Notes: a model not told the origin generated them from the letters alone. Counted from the first letter of the stretch, positions 25,371 through 37,590 are shown. The stretch: DNA of 64,000 bases from Ciona savignyi (GCA_000149265.1 CH002858.1:407340-471339), one strand, 5' to 3'. Numbers and translations: made by a program.

Positions 25371-27082
25371 ACTAGAGAGTGTCAACCACGTGTTTTAAAA
25401 CCACTATTTGTAAAACACATTTTGTATGATATATATATATCTATATACATTTATATATATGCGAGCAGGGTCCCTAACCACAATTTGTATTTTATACACC
25501 GGGTTAGTAGTTTGTTTCTGCAAGCATATACGCATGGGTCCCTAAGGTAACAATCCGATCTTGTTATTAATGTGCATTACACAATATATGTTATTGTCAG
25601 ATATGTGCACGTCAGATCCATGTTATGTAACATTCCTGAAAGTTTTAACCGGACTGTCATAGTTTTGTTTCTGCAAGCATAAACGCATGGGTCCCATAGT
25701 TATTAAACCAAACTTTTTTTCCATGTGTAGTTAAAAAAATAATAAGCGTGTTAGATTTACGAACATTTTACCACAAATGTTTTAAATTTAAGCCTCTTGT
25801 CAAGCGCTTTGGTAAAGGGAAGGTAAATTCCCAAAACAGCCCGATTGAGATTTTTATTATTTCGGGGAATTTTCCTGGGTTTAGTACATAAATTTCTGCT
25901 TAACATATCTAGGTTATGTTATCTAAGTTAGATGTTTGTTAGATAATCTAACAAACAGTTAAAATCCGCTTTGGCGACTCCTTGTTGGAGATTTCGGAGC
26001 GATATAACATGCCTGTTACAATCATGGTTTAAAAACAAATCATAATTTTTAGGGTATTTCCATATGTTCCCTTTTTCTTTTTGCTCAATGGTACAAAGGC
26101 GGATAGGGAACTAACATTTTGGCCGTTCAAGCGCTATGCCCCAAAAAGCTAATTTAAAAAAATTCCGATTTGTTTTTTACCTCCCAGGGGAATTCCCCTG
26201 GGTATATTACCCAAACTTTTGGTTTCTGCAAATCTAGACCATGGTGTCTAACAAATAACAAAGTTTCATTTTAATTCCATTACCCCTTCTGGTAGATATC
26301 GGTGCCACAACCCATGCCTGTCACAATCATGATTTAAAAACAAAATGTTATTTTTAGGGTATTTCCCTAAGTAATTATTTTAATTCTTCTAAGTGTCATA
26401 TCATTGTCTAATGCACTTACAGTTTGCCAAATTTAAATGAAATTGGAGTAGCCGTTGAAGCGCTCTGCCCAAAAAAGCTATTTTTTAAAAAAAAACACCC
26501 GTTTTGGTTTTTTACCCTCCAGGGGAATTCCCCCTGGGTATATCACCCAAAATTTTGGTTTCTGCATATCTAGACCATGTTGTCTAACAAATGACAAAGT
26601 TTTATTGCAATTCCATTACTCCTTCTGGTAAATATCGGTGCCACAACCCATGCCTGTCACAATCATGATTTGAAAACAAAATCGTATTTTAGGGTATTTC
26701 CCTGGGTAAATTTTTTTATTTCTTTTAATTAGTATATCAGTGGCTGGTGCCCTTATAGTTTACCACATCTAATTGAAATTGGAGTAGCCGTTCAAGCGCT
26801 ATGACCAAAAAAGCTATTTTTTTTAAAAAAGATACCGTTTTGTTTTTTCACCTCCCAGGGGAATTCCCCTGGGTATATTCCGCAAAATTTTGGTTTCTGC
26901 ACATCTAGACCATGTGATCTAACAAACGACAAAGTTTTATTGCGATTCCATTACCCTTCTGGTAGATGTCGTTGCCACAAGCCATGCCTGTCAAGCGTTT
27001 GACGAAAAAAAAAGAAAAAAAACGAAAAAAAAAAACGGACAAAAACAATATGTGTCCCATTTTTCCAAATGGGACCCATAAC
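25371..27082 (+). mobile_element. Tandem-unit repeat element, copy E2
   Basis: Starts ACTAGAGAGTGTCAACCACG, contains the leader with TTTCTGCAAGCATA and ACGCATGGGTCCC, then about four units with palindromes at 25863, 26187, 26520 and 26856, a poly-A-rich stretch with ACGGACAAAAACAATATG, and ends AATGGGACCCATAACTA. E3 follows directly, head to tail. Confidence 0.75.
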
Positions 27083-28912
27083 TAAGAGAGTGTCAACCAC
27101 CGTGTTTAACCACCACTAGTATGTAGTTTGTTTCTGCAAGCATAAACGCATGGGTCCCATAGTTATTAAACCAAACTTCTTTTCCATGTGACAGTAAGAA
27201 AATAAACGTCTTAAATTTACGAACATTTCACCACAAATGTTTTAAATTAAAGCTTCCTTTTAAGCGTTGTATTGAAATGAAGCTAAATTCCCAAAACAGC
27301 CCGATTTAGTTTTTCGTGGTTTCAGGGAATTACTGGGTTTAGTAGATAAGTTTCTACTGGGTTTATTACGTAAGTTTCTGTTTTTACATATGTGGGTTAT
27401 GTTATATAACAATTCTTAATGTTTTAATCTGATTTGTCGATCTCCTTGTTGGAGATGTCAGTACGATATGGCATACCTGTTACAATCATAATTCAGGAAC
27501 ATATATCTTCGTTTTTAAAGGAGTTACCCTAATAAATGTTTTCTTTTTTTTAATTGGAACAGAGTGTTTAATGGTATAACATTTTACCAAATCTGATTTA
27601 AATTGGGAGCTGCGGTTCAAGCGATATGCGCAAACAAGCTAATTTTTTAGAAAAAATACCGCTTTGGTTTTTAACGTCTCAGGGCAATTCCCCTGGATTT
27701 ATTATCTAAAATTTTAGTTTCTGAATATCTAGCCCATGTTGTCTTACAAATAGCAAAGTTTGATTGCGCATACATTTTTTATTCTTGTAGATGTCGGGTC
27801 GACATGGCATGCCTGTGACATGGCATGCCAATCATGATTTGACAACAAAAGCTTATTTTTTAGGATATTTCCCTAAGTATTTTTTAAATTCTTGTAAGTG
27901 TTAAATCAGTTACTAATGCACTTACATTTTATCAAATCTGATTCAAATTGGAGCTACCGTTCAAGCGATATGCGCAAATAAGCTAAATTTTTAGGAAAAA
28001 TACCATTTTGGTTTTTAACGTGCCAGGGGAATTCCCCTGGATTTATAACCCAAAATTTTGGTTTCTGCATATCCAGACCATGTTGTCAAAAACTAACAAA
28101 GTATTATTGCGATTTTACTATTACTTCTGGTAGATGTGGGGGCGATATGGCATGCCTGTCACAATCATGATTTGACAATAAAATCTTATTTTTTAGGGTA
28201 TTTCCCTAGGTAATATTTTTATTTCTTTTAGGTGTTAAATCAGCTACTAATGCACTTACATTTTATTAAATCTGATTCAAATTGAAGCTACCGTTCAAAC
28301 GCTATGCGCAAAAGAGCTAATTTTTTAGAAAAAAATACCGTTTTGGTTTTTAACGTCCCAGGGGAATTCCCCTGGATTCATCACCCACAATTTTGGTTTT
28401 TGCATATCTAGATCATGTTGTCAAAAAAATAACAAAGTCTTATTGCGATGTTATTATTCCTTCTGGTAGATGTCGGGGCGACATGGCATGCCTGTCACAA
28501 TCATGATTTGACAACAAAATCTTATATTTTAGGGTATTTCCCTAGGTATTTTTTTTATTTCTTTTAAGTGTTCAATTAGTTACTAATGCACTTTCATTTT
28601 GTTAAATCTGATTTAAATTGGAGCTATCGTTCAAGCGCTATCCGCAAAAGAGCTAATTTTTTAGAAAAAAATACGGTTTTGGTTTTTAACGTGCCAGGGG
28701 AATTTCCCTGAATTTATCACCCAAAATTTTAGTCTGTGCATTTCTAGACCATGTCGTCTAACAAATTACCAAGTTTTGTTGTGAATCCTTTACTCCTTTT
28801 GGTAGATGTTGGGTCCACAAATCATACCTGTCAAGCGTTTGACGAAAAAAAAACGAAAAAAAACGGACAAAAACAATATGTGTCCCATTTTTCCAAATGG
28901 GACCCATAACTA
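27083..28912 (+). mobile_element. Tandem-unit repeat element, copy E3
   Basis: Begins AGAGAGTGTCAACCACCGTG right after the end of E2 and finishes AATGGGACCCATAACTA. It has about five units, with palindromes near 27308, 27680, 28025, 28358 and 28696. Confidence 0.75.
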
Positions 28913-29205
28913 CACAGTGTCAACCACGTGTTTTAAAACCAACATTTGTGAAACACATTTTGTATGATATATATAGGCCTATATATACATATATATGCGA
29001 GCAGGGTCCCTAACCGTAATTTGTATTTTATACACCGGGTATGTAGTTTGTTTCTGCAAGCATAAACGCATGGGTCCCATAGTTATTAAACCAAACTTAT
29101 TTCCATGTGTTGTAAAAAGAATAAGCGAGTTAGATTCAAGAACATTTTACCACAAATATTTTAAATTTAAGCGTCTTGTCAAGCGCTGTAGTAAAATAAA
29201 AGTAA
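28913..29205 (+). mobile_element. Tandem-unit repeat element, truncated copy E4
   Basis: Begins CACAGTGTCAACCACGTG directly after E3. Only the leader is present (CGCATGGGTCCCATAG and AAGCGCTGTAGTAAAAT). It is cut where E5 starts. Confidence 0.7.
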
Positions 29206-30482
29206 ACTAGAGAGTGTCAACCACGTGTTTAACCACCAATATTTGTAAAACACATGTCGTATGCCATATATTCATGCTACAGTGTCCCTAACCACAATTT
29301 GTATTTTATACACTGAGTATGTACTTTGTTTCTGCAAGCATAAACGCATGGGTCCCATAGTTATCAGACCAAACTTCTTTTTCATGTGTAGTTGAGAAAA
29401 GAATAAACGTCTTAAATTTACGAACATTTCACCACAAATGTTTTAAATTAAAGCTTGTTTTTCAGCGTGGTGGTAAAATAAAGCTATATTTCCAAAATAG
29501 CCCGATTTCATGGTTTCAGGGAATTCCCCTGGGTTTAGTAGATAAGTTTCTGTTTTACATATGTGGGTCATGTTATGTAACAATTCTTAAAGTTTTATTT
29601 AGTTTTGTCAACTCCTTGTTGGATATGTCAGTGCGATATGGCCTGCCTGTTAGAATCATAATTCAAGAACATATTTTCGTTTTTAAGGGAATTACCCTAA
29701 GGAAATGTTTTCTTTGTTTTAAATAATTGACTCAGAGTGTTTAATGGTCTAACATTTCACCAAATCTGATCAAAATTAGAGCAGCCGTTCAAGCGCTATG
29801 CCCCAAAAAGATAATTTATTAGAAAAAAACGTTTTGGTGTTTAACGTCTCGGGGGAACTCCCCTAGATTCATTACCCAACATTATAGTTTCTGCATATCT
29901 AAACCATGTTCCTTTACAAATGTCAAATTTTTATTGCGATTCCATTACTCTTTCTGGTAGATGTCGGGGCGCCATGCCATTCATGTTGCTATCATGATTT
30001 GAGGAAAAAATCTCATTTTTTAGGGTATTTCATTAAGTAATATTTTTTGTTTTAAGTGTTAAATCAGTGACTAATGCACTTACATTCTACCAAATCTGAT
30101 TAAAATTGGAGAATCTGTTCAAGCGTTATCCCGTAAAAAGCTATTTTTTTAGAAAAAAACGTATTGGTTTTTAACGTCTCAGGGGAATTCCCCTGGATTG
30201 ATTACCCAACATTATAGTTTCTGCATATCTAAACCATGTTCCCTTACAAATGTCAAATTTGTTACCCAAAGGTATGTTACCCAAAATTTTGGTTTCTGCT
30301 AATCTAGGCCACGTGGTCTAACAAATGACTAAGTTTCATTGCGATGCCATTATTCCTTCTGGTAGATGTCGGAGCCACAAGCCATGCCTGTCAAGCGTTT
30401 GACGAAAAAAAAAGAAAAAAAAACGAAAAAAAAACGGACAAAAACAATATGTGTCGCATTTTTTTTAAATGGGACCCATAAT
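29206..30482 (+). mobile_element. Tandem-unit repeat element, copy E5
   Basis: Begins ACTAGAGAGTGTCAACCACG and ends AATGGGACCCATAATTA. Three units, with palindromes near 29518, 29850 and 30180. A partial unit (about 30200-30300) shows an internal duplication. It ends about 50 bp before the stop codon of the SLC2-like copy P. Confidence 0.75.
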
Positions 30483-30827
30483 TACAGATAATAGACAGAT
30501 TATAAGATTGTTGTTTTTTTTATAGTTCGTTATTCATTTTGCTTGCTTTGGCAGCTTTTCCCTTTTCCTTTGAAATATGCTTGGATCTGGTCGGAGTTTT
30601 TTCCTTTTGTTTCAGGTAGAAATACTCCCATAAGGATCAAACCCACCACCGCACATCCCAGCCATATCATCATCTCATAAGGACCCAAGTGGAACTAAAA
30701 CGAATTGTTTTCAGGAAAGAGAACAACTTGGTAAAACAACTGTAATAGTCACTTTGAAATTTACCTCGTAAATGGTAATATTTGGTTGTAAAAAATATTG
30801 TAATATATATTCACGAATTCATTACAT

Positions 30828-31107
30828 GATATGATGTTAATGTTTATCCTCGTTAATAAAAACACGCAAGGGGAGTTATTACCCTGGCAATCATTAGGTC
30901 ACCTCGCATCCACCGTCAGGTTACCGGAGCTATATTGTAGTGTGTTGTATATGATTGAGATGTTCTTTAATCATTTCAATGGGTTAAGGCAATTCTCCCT
31001 AAGCGCCTTTTCACTGAGGACACCGCCGATAAGCTATCGACCAGTTTTAAATCTACAACCCTTCGGCTAAAAGTCGTCGTACTAATCCACCAAGCGAATC
31101 GGTCGGA
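30828..31107 (-). repeat. tRNA-derived SINE in SLC2-like copy P
   Basis: Whole but worn copy in the intron before the last exon. The head at the right ends near GAATCGGTCGG. Confidence 0.75.
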
Positions 31108-31331
31108 CCAATCCTAACCGTTGTGACGACACCAGCATTACCTGTAAGTATGGACCAACAAATGCTACCATCCAAGACATGCTCCATAACACGACAGATC
31201 CATAAGCCAATACTGTGGCTCTTGTTGCTTCGACTGTAAAGCTTACAAGAAGCGGGAATAAAGCCACGTTTAAACCGCCTTTCCATCTGTGGAGCAAGAT
31301 GTTTATTCAAATTTGATCGAAAATAAAAAGA

Positions 31332-31470
31332 GATAGGATATTTAGACTTTATTCCTTTGAATAGGAAAGCGCGGGTGAGTTATCTTTAGAGAAAACGTCA
31401 GATTACTTCGCTTCCCTTCGTGGGGTTACCGAGGCCACTGCAGTATGTTGCGTACGAAATATGTTTAGAC
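31332..31470 (-). repeat. Partial SINE in SLC2-like copy P
   Basis: Tail half only: AGGATATTTAGACTTTATTC onward to GCAGTATGTTGCGTACG. Confidence 0.6.
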
Positions 31471-32529
31471 GCTGTAACCTACACAAATCTTTTACCGGTT
31501 GACCTTACAGACAGACTTGGATTCTGGGTGCACCATTTCTAATTGTACATGCATAACTCTACTCACACAACGAGATATACTCCAACGGCGACGATTGTGA
31601 TATAAGGAAGGACTGCCGGTGCCAAGTAACTAGTTGCTCGACTTACAGTAAAAAGAGCAATGGAGAATATGATGACAGCGTTGCTCACAAGGGTAACCTT
31701 TAATGGTCCGAACTTACCGACCACTTTTGACTGCAAAACATCGGTAATTATCGCTTTAAATTCAAATTGGGTCAGCCCCTTCAGTTGTATATCAATAATG
31801 ATTAAGACATATTACTGCCCGATTATAGCTCAATACGTTTGAGCTTTTGCCAAAATGTGGTAGAATCGAAACCAGCGGTTAGCTATTCTATTAAACTAGA
31901 GTATCATATATTTATAATCAATTTTATTTTATTAAAGTACTCAGGGCAAATTTGTTTAAACCTTAAACATGTGCAAGTATTAACAATGTTAAGTAATTGT
32001 GTAAAAAGGCAAAAAAAAGTGATCACAATGTTACAAAAGTGTGCACAATGACAATCTTAAACTTACTCCGAAAATCGCCGCAACAAAGGCTGCTCCAAAC
32101 ACTCCGATAGTTGCAAACGTCACAAGATGCAGGGGAATTCCCGCATTCGCAAACACAAGATCGGAGTATATACTGATATGATTAATGCCGACCAGCATAA
32201 AATTGGAGTTTAACAATAAAACAGCCAAAAGTTGTTTTCTGTAACAATAGGTGCAACACTTTGTTTGACGTAAGCTCGCAGAAGCCATTTAATTTGTTGT
32301 TTCTGCAAGCTCAACCTCAATAATGGCGGAACAGTATTATTGTTTGTTTTAAAAAAATGGACAGATATTGTTTTATCGGTTCTATTATTTATTGTGTTAT
32401 ATATATTGTTTAGATAGAATATTGTCAAAGTATATTGGTAGTTTAATATAATGTGGATATCTTATTGAACTGGTTTGAAACGTTAGCATGTGTTAACAAG
32501 GATAACCAAAATGTGATGTGTGATCCAAT

Positions 32530-32605
32530 TGTTTAGTGCCACGGCTTAGGATAACCTTGTGGTTGAAAGACGTGGCTCTAAACCACCACACTAACCGGAC
32601 GAATC
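32530..32605 (-). repeat. SINE head remnant
   Basis: Short piece matching the tRNA-like head (GGTTGAAAGACGTGG, then CCACACTAACCGGACG), next to the loop exon at 32610. Confidence 0.5.
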
Positions 32606-32890
32606 TAACCTGTACTGAGGCGTAGATACAATTTCTTTAATGCCAAGTATTGCAATGTTCTTTATTTTACCACGTATGAGGTCAAGTTTTTGTTTTATTA
32701 AACTCTAAAAAGATAAAACATACTAATGTGATTTCTAAACCTACCGTGCAGGCATAAGTCCAAATACTTTGGACGAATAATCAGATAAATTTTTTTGTAA
32801 TATAATGAATTTTAGCTCGGTTTTACATTGTTGATGGAGCGATATGCCCTGCCAGTGGACACAAGCACGTAGTTTTAACCTTAACGATCA

Positions 32891-33071
32891 ATTAACTCGC
32901 TGGTTTAGTGCGTTGCCTTTCAGTTGAAGGGGTGCAGGGTTAAATTAGTTGCGTGCTAATCGGTTATGTCGTTGGGTAAGGCTCTTAGCGGAGATTGCCA
33001 GAACCTAGTAGAATTCTACCAAATTGAAGGAACCTCTCAAATCATACCCAACACATTGCAATATCTCCGGT
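32891..33071 (+). repeat. SINE copy, first of two in a row
   Basis: Head at the left (CTCGCTGGTTTAGTGCG), body to CAATATCTCCGG. It is followed directly by a second copy. Confidence 0.65.
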
Positions 33072-33276
33072 AACACGCTAGTTGGCTTTCAGCCAAAGGT
33101 TTCAGGTAGAAAATGGTCGCAAGCAAGACCGTTGAGTCCTGACCAAGCAAACATGATCTTAACCAAATATAATAAAGGGTTGTACTAAAACTGAAAGAAA
33201 TGCTTAAATCATTACCAACACACTGCATTAGATGCGGTAACCTGATGGTGGGCGCGATGTAATCTGATGGTTGCTT
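33072..33276 (+). repeat. SINE copy entering the assembly gap
   Basis: Starts within the head region (GCTTTCAGCCAAAGG), then jumps to the body and reaches ATCTGATGGTTGCTT, where the Ns begin. Repeats of this kind are a likely cause of the gap. Confidence 0.6.
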
Positions 33277-33481
33277 NNNNNNNNNNNNNNNNNNNNNNNN
33301 NNNNNNNNNNNNNNNNNNNNNNNNNNNNNNNNNNNNNNNNNNNNNNNNNNNNNNNNNNNNNNNNNNNNNNNNNNNNNNNNNNNNNNNNNNNNNNNNNNNN
33401 NNNNNNNNNNNNNNNNNNNNNNNNNNNNNNNNNNNNNNNNNNNNNNNNNNNNNNNNNNNNNNNNNNNNNNNNNNNNNNNNN
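33277..33481. other. Assembly gap (205 Ns)
   Basis: A run of unknown bases in the intron next to the damaged TM6 exon of copy P. True length unknown. Confidence 0.99.
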
Positions 33482-34487
33482 CTTACCTTTTCATCGATCC
33501 TGAGTTTCCTCATAGCGTTATCGGCATCTTCATCTCTCCCCCTTCCGGAGTAAATAGTACGGAGACTCAGGGATCCACCCACTAGATATCAGGTAGCAGG
33601 GAAGGGACTCCGCCTACCACCACCAACACTGGCCATAGCGAGACTAAAGTTTATAAATATGTTGGACATACATGTGAGAATGAATTTTGTGTTTCATTTC
33701 ACCGGTGGATAACTATGTATTAGATGATTTATATTGTAGATATCTAATATACGAGTTATGATCGTGGGATAACTCTATAGAAAATATTCGAATGATTAAT
33801 GATTTATCACGGTTAAAGATAACGTTTGCCAATGGTCATCTGGAGATTACCCTGTCTTAAATATAGATATACGCGATATCACCTAACTGAGTAAGCACCG
33901 ATACATATACTAAATAATAAAAAAAAGACTTAGTGACAATCCCGTTAGTATTTTAAAACTTGGTCAGTTATAAAAATGTGCAAACCTCTGTTTAATTTCA
34001 ATGCATTTCCGCATGTCGTTTTCTATCCACTGACGCATGTTTTAACTCGTTTAGACTGGATAAGATATGGTATCCAAGACAGTGTGTTAAATACAGAGAT
34101 TGCTTTAGTTTTTTCTTATACCCCACAACTGCTTTTACCTCACGCTTAGAGTAAACTCCTTGTGTAACGGAATAAAATATATTGTAGCATTTATTACCTT
34201 TGGGTGGCCAATAATGGGCGCTAGCAATGTTCCACCAGCAAACCCAATACCAACTGAGCTTTGCCAAAAAATCTGTTGATTAGTGCAGCACATTTCTGTC
34301 GCCATAATTGATAGCAGATCTGAAGTGTAATGCGGTTATTAATAAAAGGCTACCTTTGATGGATGGGTGTACAGATGTATAACGCTAATGTATGACATGA
34401 TATTTCATGAATCGAGTTAATAGTCGGAACACTGTGTCATAAGCCCACATACTGGATGCGTAATTATCCCATTTATTTTCATCCAAA

Positions 34488-34726
34488 GTTACGAAACTGG
34501 TCGCTAGATAGTGGTTGTGTCCTAACGGACATTGCCTAAACACAGTGTAATAATGGATTCTATTAAATTGAAGGAACGTCTTAATCATACACAACGCACT
34601 GCAATAGGTCTGGCAACCCGACGGTGGGCGTGAGGTAGTCTGATGATTACCCGTGTCTTAACGCTTATTGCGTATTCTCTTTCACGAAAAAAACATAAAT
34701 ATCTTTCTATCCTAACCTATTCAAGC
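34488..34726 (+). repeat. tRNA-derived SINE without its head
   Basis: Body and tail present from GAAACTGGTCGCTAGATAG to a TCTATCCTAACC tail, in the intron between the TM5 and TM2-4 exons of copy P. Confidence 0.7.
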
Positions 34727-35112
34727 AACGTCCATAAAGTTCCTTGTCCATAGATACAGTTAATATGTTAACTTGGTTACTAAACTGAGAACAACTCCAG
34801 CTCCAAATCCGCAGACAAATCTTCCAACCATAAACGCTTCATATGATTTCGTGAGTCCAGCTATCAGGGCGGTAATCACGACGCTCAAGAGTGTAATGAC
34901 ATGATACAAGCGTAGAAGTTGCTTTCGACCCATCGCCTTGATTAAATAATTGCTCGCAAGAGTTCCAACAAGCGCGCCAAGCACAAACAGTGAAGCAACC
35001 AAGGTTGAGACCAACAGCCCAGTCTGTCTATCCATCGGCATTCCATAACGATTCTGCGTGGTAATTGTAAAATCTTAACATGCTCATATGCTGTAGAATC
35101 CTAATTAAATCA

Positions 35113-35205
35113 ATAAGCTCGGTGGGTTGGTGCGTCGCCATTTAGCCTAGAGGTGGTAGATTCGAAACTGATCACTAGCTAGTCAGTTGTGTCCTTGGCC
35201 AAGGG
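35113..35205 (+). repeat. SINE head fragment
   Basis: Only the tRNA-like head and the first body block (GATTCGAAACTGATCACTAG, then GTTGTGTCCTTGG). Confidence 0.6.
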
Positions 35206-35527
35206 AGGGACAAAATGACTAACCTATTCTAAGTTGGATAATTAAGATTATTCCCTCCTATCCTATCCTTGACCTAAAAAGCATGTAGAGAATCAAAGTG
35301 CAAAAAAGTTTAATGTTTTTAAGAACGTGCGAACAAAGCTAAATTTTGAGTCCGTCATGTCGCTAAGCATTCGTTATCAAGACTTTATTTTTTATCAGGC
35401 TGAGATTTGAACTCATATTGGGCTCATCACTAGGTCCGTTCTTGTACAATAAAAAGTGACAGTTCTATCAGGCACAACTAACTGGTTTTGCACAACTTAC
35501 ATATGGCCTAGTGGTTAGCGCGACTAA

Positions 35528-35625
35528 ATTAGGATAGGATATGACAGGACGGGATAGGAATAGAAAAAACAAGGGGGTTACCACAAAGGCAATCGTCTGA
35601 TCACCTCGTGCCCACCGTCAGAAAC
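35528..35625 (-). repeat. SINE tail fragment
   Basis: Tail end only, from GGATAGGATATGACAGG to CACCTCGTGCCCACCGTC. Confidence 0.65.
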
Positions 35626-35908
35626 GTAGCCCATGTGTTAACCGTCTAGACACGGATTAGAAACTGTGCCCGGTAAGAAGTTAGTGATAGGACTAATATA
35701 TAAATTATTCATCTAGATTATTTTATTCGTGTACATAATTCTATTTGCATTATATAATTTTATAAAAGATAAAACGTGTAATTCTTTTTGTGCTTCTGGT
35801 ACAATATGCCTAAACTAAACACGTTTTAAAGTTTTATTTTTATGTCGGTAAATAATTGGACTTTGAATATTTAATGCTCGCCGACTTTTCGTTATTTTCT
35901 TGTTCCGT

Positions 35909-37390
35909 TTATTATTTGTTTGCCTAATGTTCAGTAATCTTTGGTTCGGACCTTGTGTTTTAAGTTTTTCTGCAAACCAAGTATAAATAAATTGTGCTAA
36001 AACGCTAAACATGGCATGGTTAATCGCATTTGCAAGGTGGCAGACTAATCATGATCAACCGGATCTTAAAAGTTTGTTGATTGAAACCCCGGGGCGATAA
36101 ATCTTGTTCTTTTGCATTTATACCTGTCCGTATAAGGTCACGGCCAAAACAAACTTTAAAAGATTTGCCACCAAGATTCACCGCCTTCAGTAATCAAAAT
36201 TGCTATAAGTAAAGCGCAGCGTACGATGAATGATAAATAAAGCACAAAATACTAATTCATGGCATTTGAAGGTTTTTTATGTTAAGGATAGGATATAGGA
36301 TATTCATGTTTATCCCCGTAAATGGGAAAACCAAGGTTAACACACGGGCAATTGTCAGATCACCTCGTGCCCATCGTCGAGTTACCGTAGTCATTGCATT
36401 GTGTTGTTTATGATAGACACGATCCTTCAATTTGGTAGAACCCAATAATCCACTGGGTTCAGGCAATGTCCGTAAAATGCCTTGCCTAAGGACACAACCG
36501 ACCAGCTAGCGACAAGTTTTGCACCTGCAACCTTTCGATTGAAAGGCGACGCACTTAACCGCTAGACCAACAAAGCTTGCTTCTAATTTCAATCTGGTAT
36601 CCGATGTGATACCCATGCGCGTACCATGCGCGTACCATGCGCGAACCATTGCCGGACCAATCACATTACCAATAGTCTATCTCCACAGCTTACCCTGTAC
36701 GTTTCATTAAAGGTTACTTGAAGTGACGACAGAATTGGGTTTACCAACATAAGACCAAAACCTAATTGCGTGGAGGTGGCCGGAACGCTTATTGCCAAAC
36801 AAAATATCCCGAATCTTGAGTTTTTCTACCAAAAAATCAACAATTTATACCCAGATATAAGAAACTCTATTATTGTACCGGATTGGACATAATATCAAAT
36901 TTCGGTGACAATACACTAATGAAGTAACAAAAACAGTTTAAAAAATCTTACCGCCTCCGCCATCTTTTCTCTATCTGCTGTTGTTTAGAATCACGTAACC
37001 CAAGAAACCTTCTTACAAGTCCTAATACCAAACCTACCCTTTAAAATAAAATGTCAACACTTTTCTACCGTAAACGGCTTTCTACTGAATTTAAAGTTTT
37101 GAAAACTGTTAATCCCAATTGCCTTAAAACCCGATATTTCTCTTAGTGCCATGTAAACCACCGTGCTACAAGGTAATCCTTACATGAATTTCCCGTGCTA
37201 CAAGGTAATCTTTTACCACATCAGCTTGCCCAAATGTAATAACAATTTTGACAGAATTTCCATAAAATACCGTTACTGCCATTTTTCTGCCCAACGGCGA
37301 AATGTGAGTAGTCTGTCGAGCGCTAATTTTAGCTTCAAAGATAGTTTAAATGCATCTGGGCACCCGAAAATGTTGAATACAGCTTCGAAT
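35909..37390. repeat. Duplicated block D1 (5' end of SLC2-like copy P)
   Basis: Closely matches block D2 at 38455-39640. It contains intron 2, the TM1 exon, the start exon and upstream DNA. The match starts sharply at TTATTATTTGTTTGCC. D1 carries a SINE (36285-36571) that D2 lacks and a threefold ATGCGCG repeat near 36615 that is single in D2. Confidence 0.85.
36285..36571 (-). repeat. Young SINE inserted into block D1
   Basis: Full-length, well preserved copy (AAGGATAGGATATAGGATAT at the tail, CGCTAGACCAAC at the head). The matching place in D2 (38823-38850) has no SINE, so the insertion followed the duplication. About 20 bp of target seem to have been lost. Confidence 0.85.
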
Positions 37391-37504
37391 TTCGAATTTG
37401 AATACAACTTCGAAACGTGCTTAAATAACCAAGATGAGACCGAGAGGTCGCTGGATCGACATTATATGATTTTTGTGGGAGGCAAAACCGTCAACCCCCA
37501 CGAC

Positions 37505-37590
37505 GGTCAATACTCTTGTGATCAGTTTCGAACCTACAAACTTTCGGTTGAAAGGCGACGCACCCACCTACGAAACTAATCAGACAGACT
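37505..37590 (-). repeat. SINE head fragment
   Basis: Head and first block only (GATCAGTTTCGAACC, then GAAAGGCGACGCACC). Confidence 0.65.

Larger units (their letters stand above)
30530..36963 (-). pseudogene. SLC2/GLUT-like transporter, copy P (ten exons, exon 5 out of frame)
   Basis: Exons: 36952-36963 (MAEA), 36694-36825 (TM1), 34786-35053 (TM2-4), 34198-34319 (TM5), 33487-33643 (TM6), 32610-32704 (central loop), 32067-32238 (TM7), 31567-31730 (TM8-9), 31142-31286 (TM10-11), 30530-30694 (TM12 and tail). The layout matches intact copy Q exon for exon. MFS sugar-porter marks seen are MGRKQLL after TM2, FMVGRF in TM4 and LPETKGK after TM12. The TM6 exon is 157 nt against 171 nt in Q. It has lost 13 nt at its start and 2 nt further in and gained 1, so the frame breaks before the PESP motif. 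The 205-base assembly gap begins 6 bases beyond its donor side, so an assembly fault is possible. Otherwise the exons are open. P keeps GIN in TM7 where Q has GFF. Confidence 0.75.

Noticed and set aside
22814..30482. Canonical Helitron
   Set aside because: CTAG-T is present at one end, but no TC start, no clear end hairpin and no Rep/helicase gene. Kept as an open possibility only.
32055..32288. Frame starting MASASLRQ as the true start of a transporter gene
   Set aside because: The TM7 exon starts after the TTACAG acceptor at 32238. The loop exon (32610-32704) ends in the matching phase, and a stop lies before the Met.
33037..33585. Long frames of 78-181 codons across the gap
   Set aside because: They are open only because the middle is Ns.
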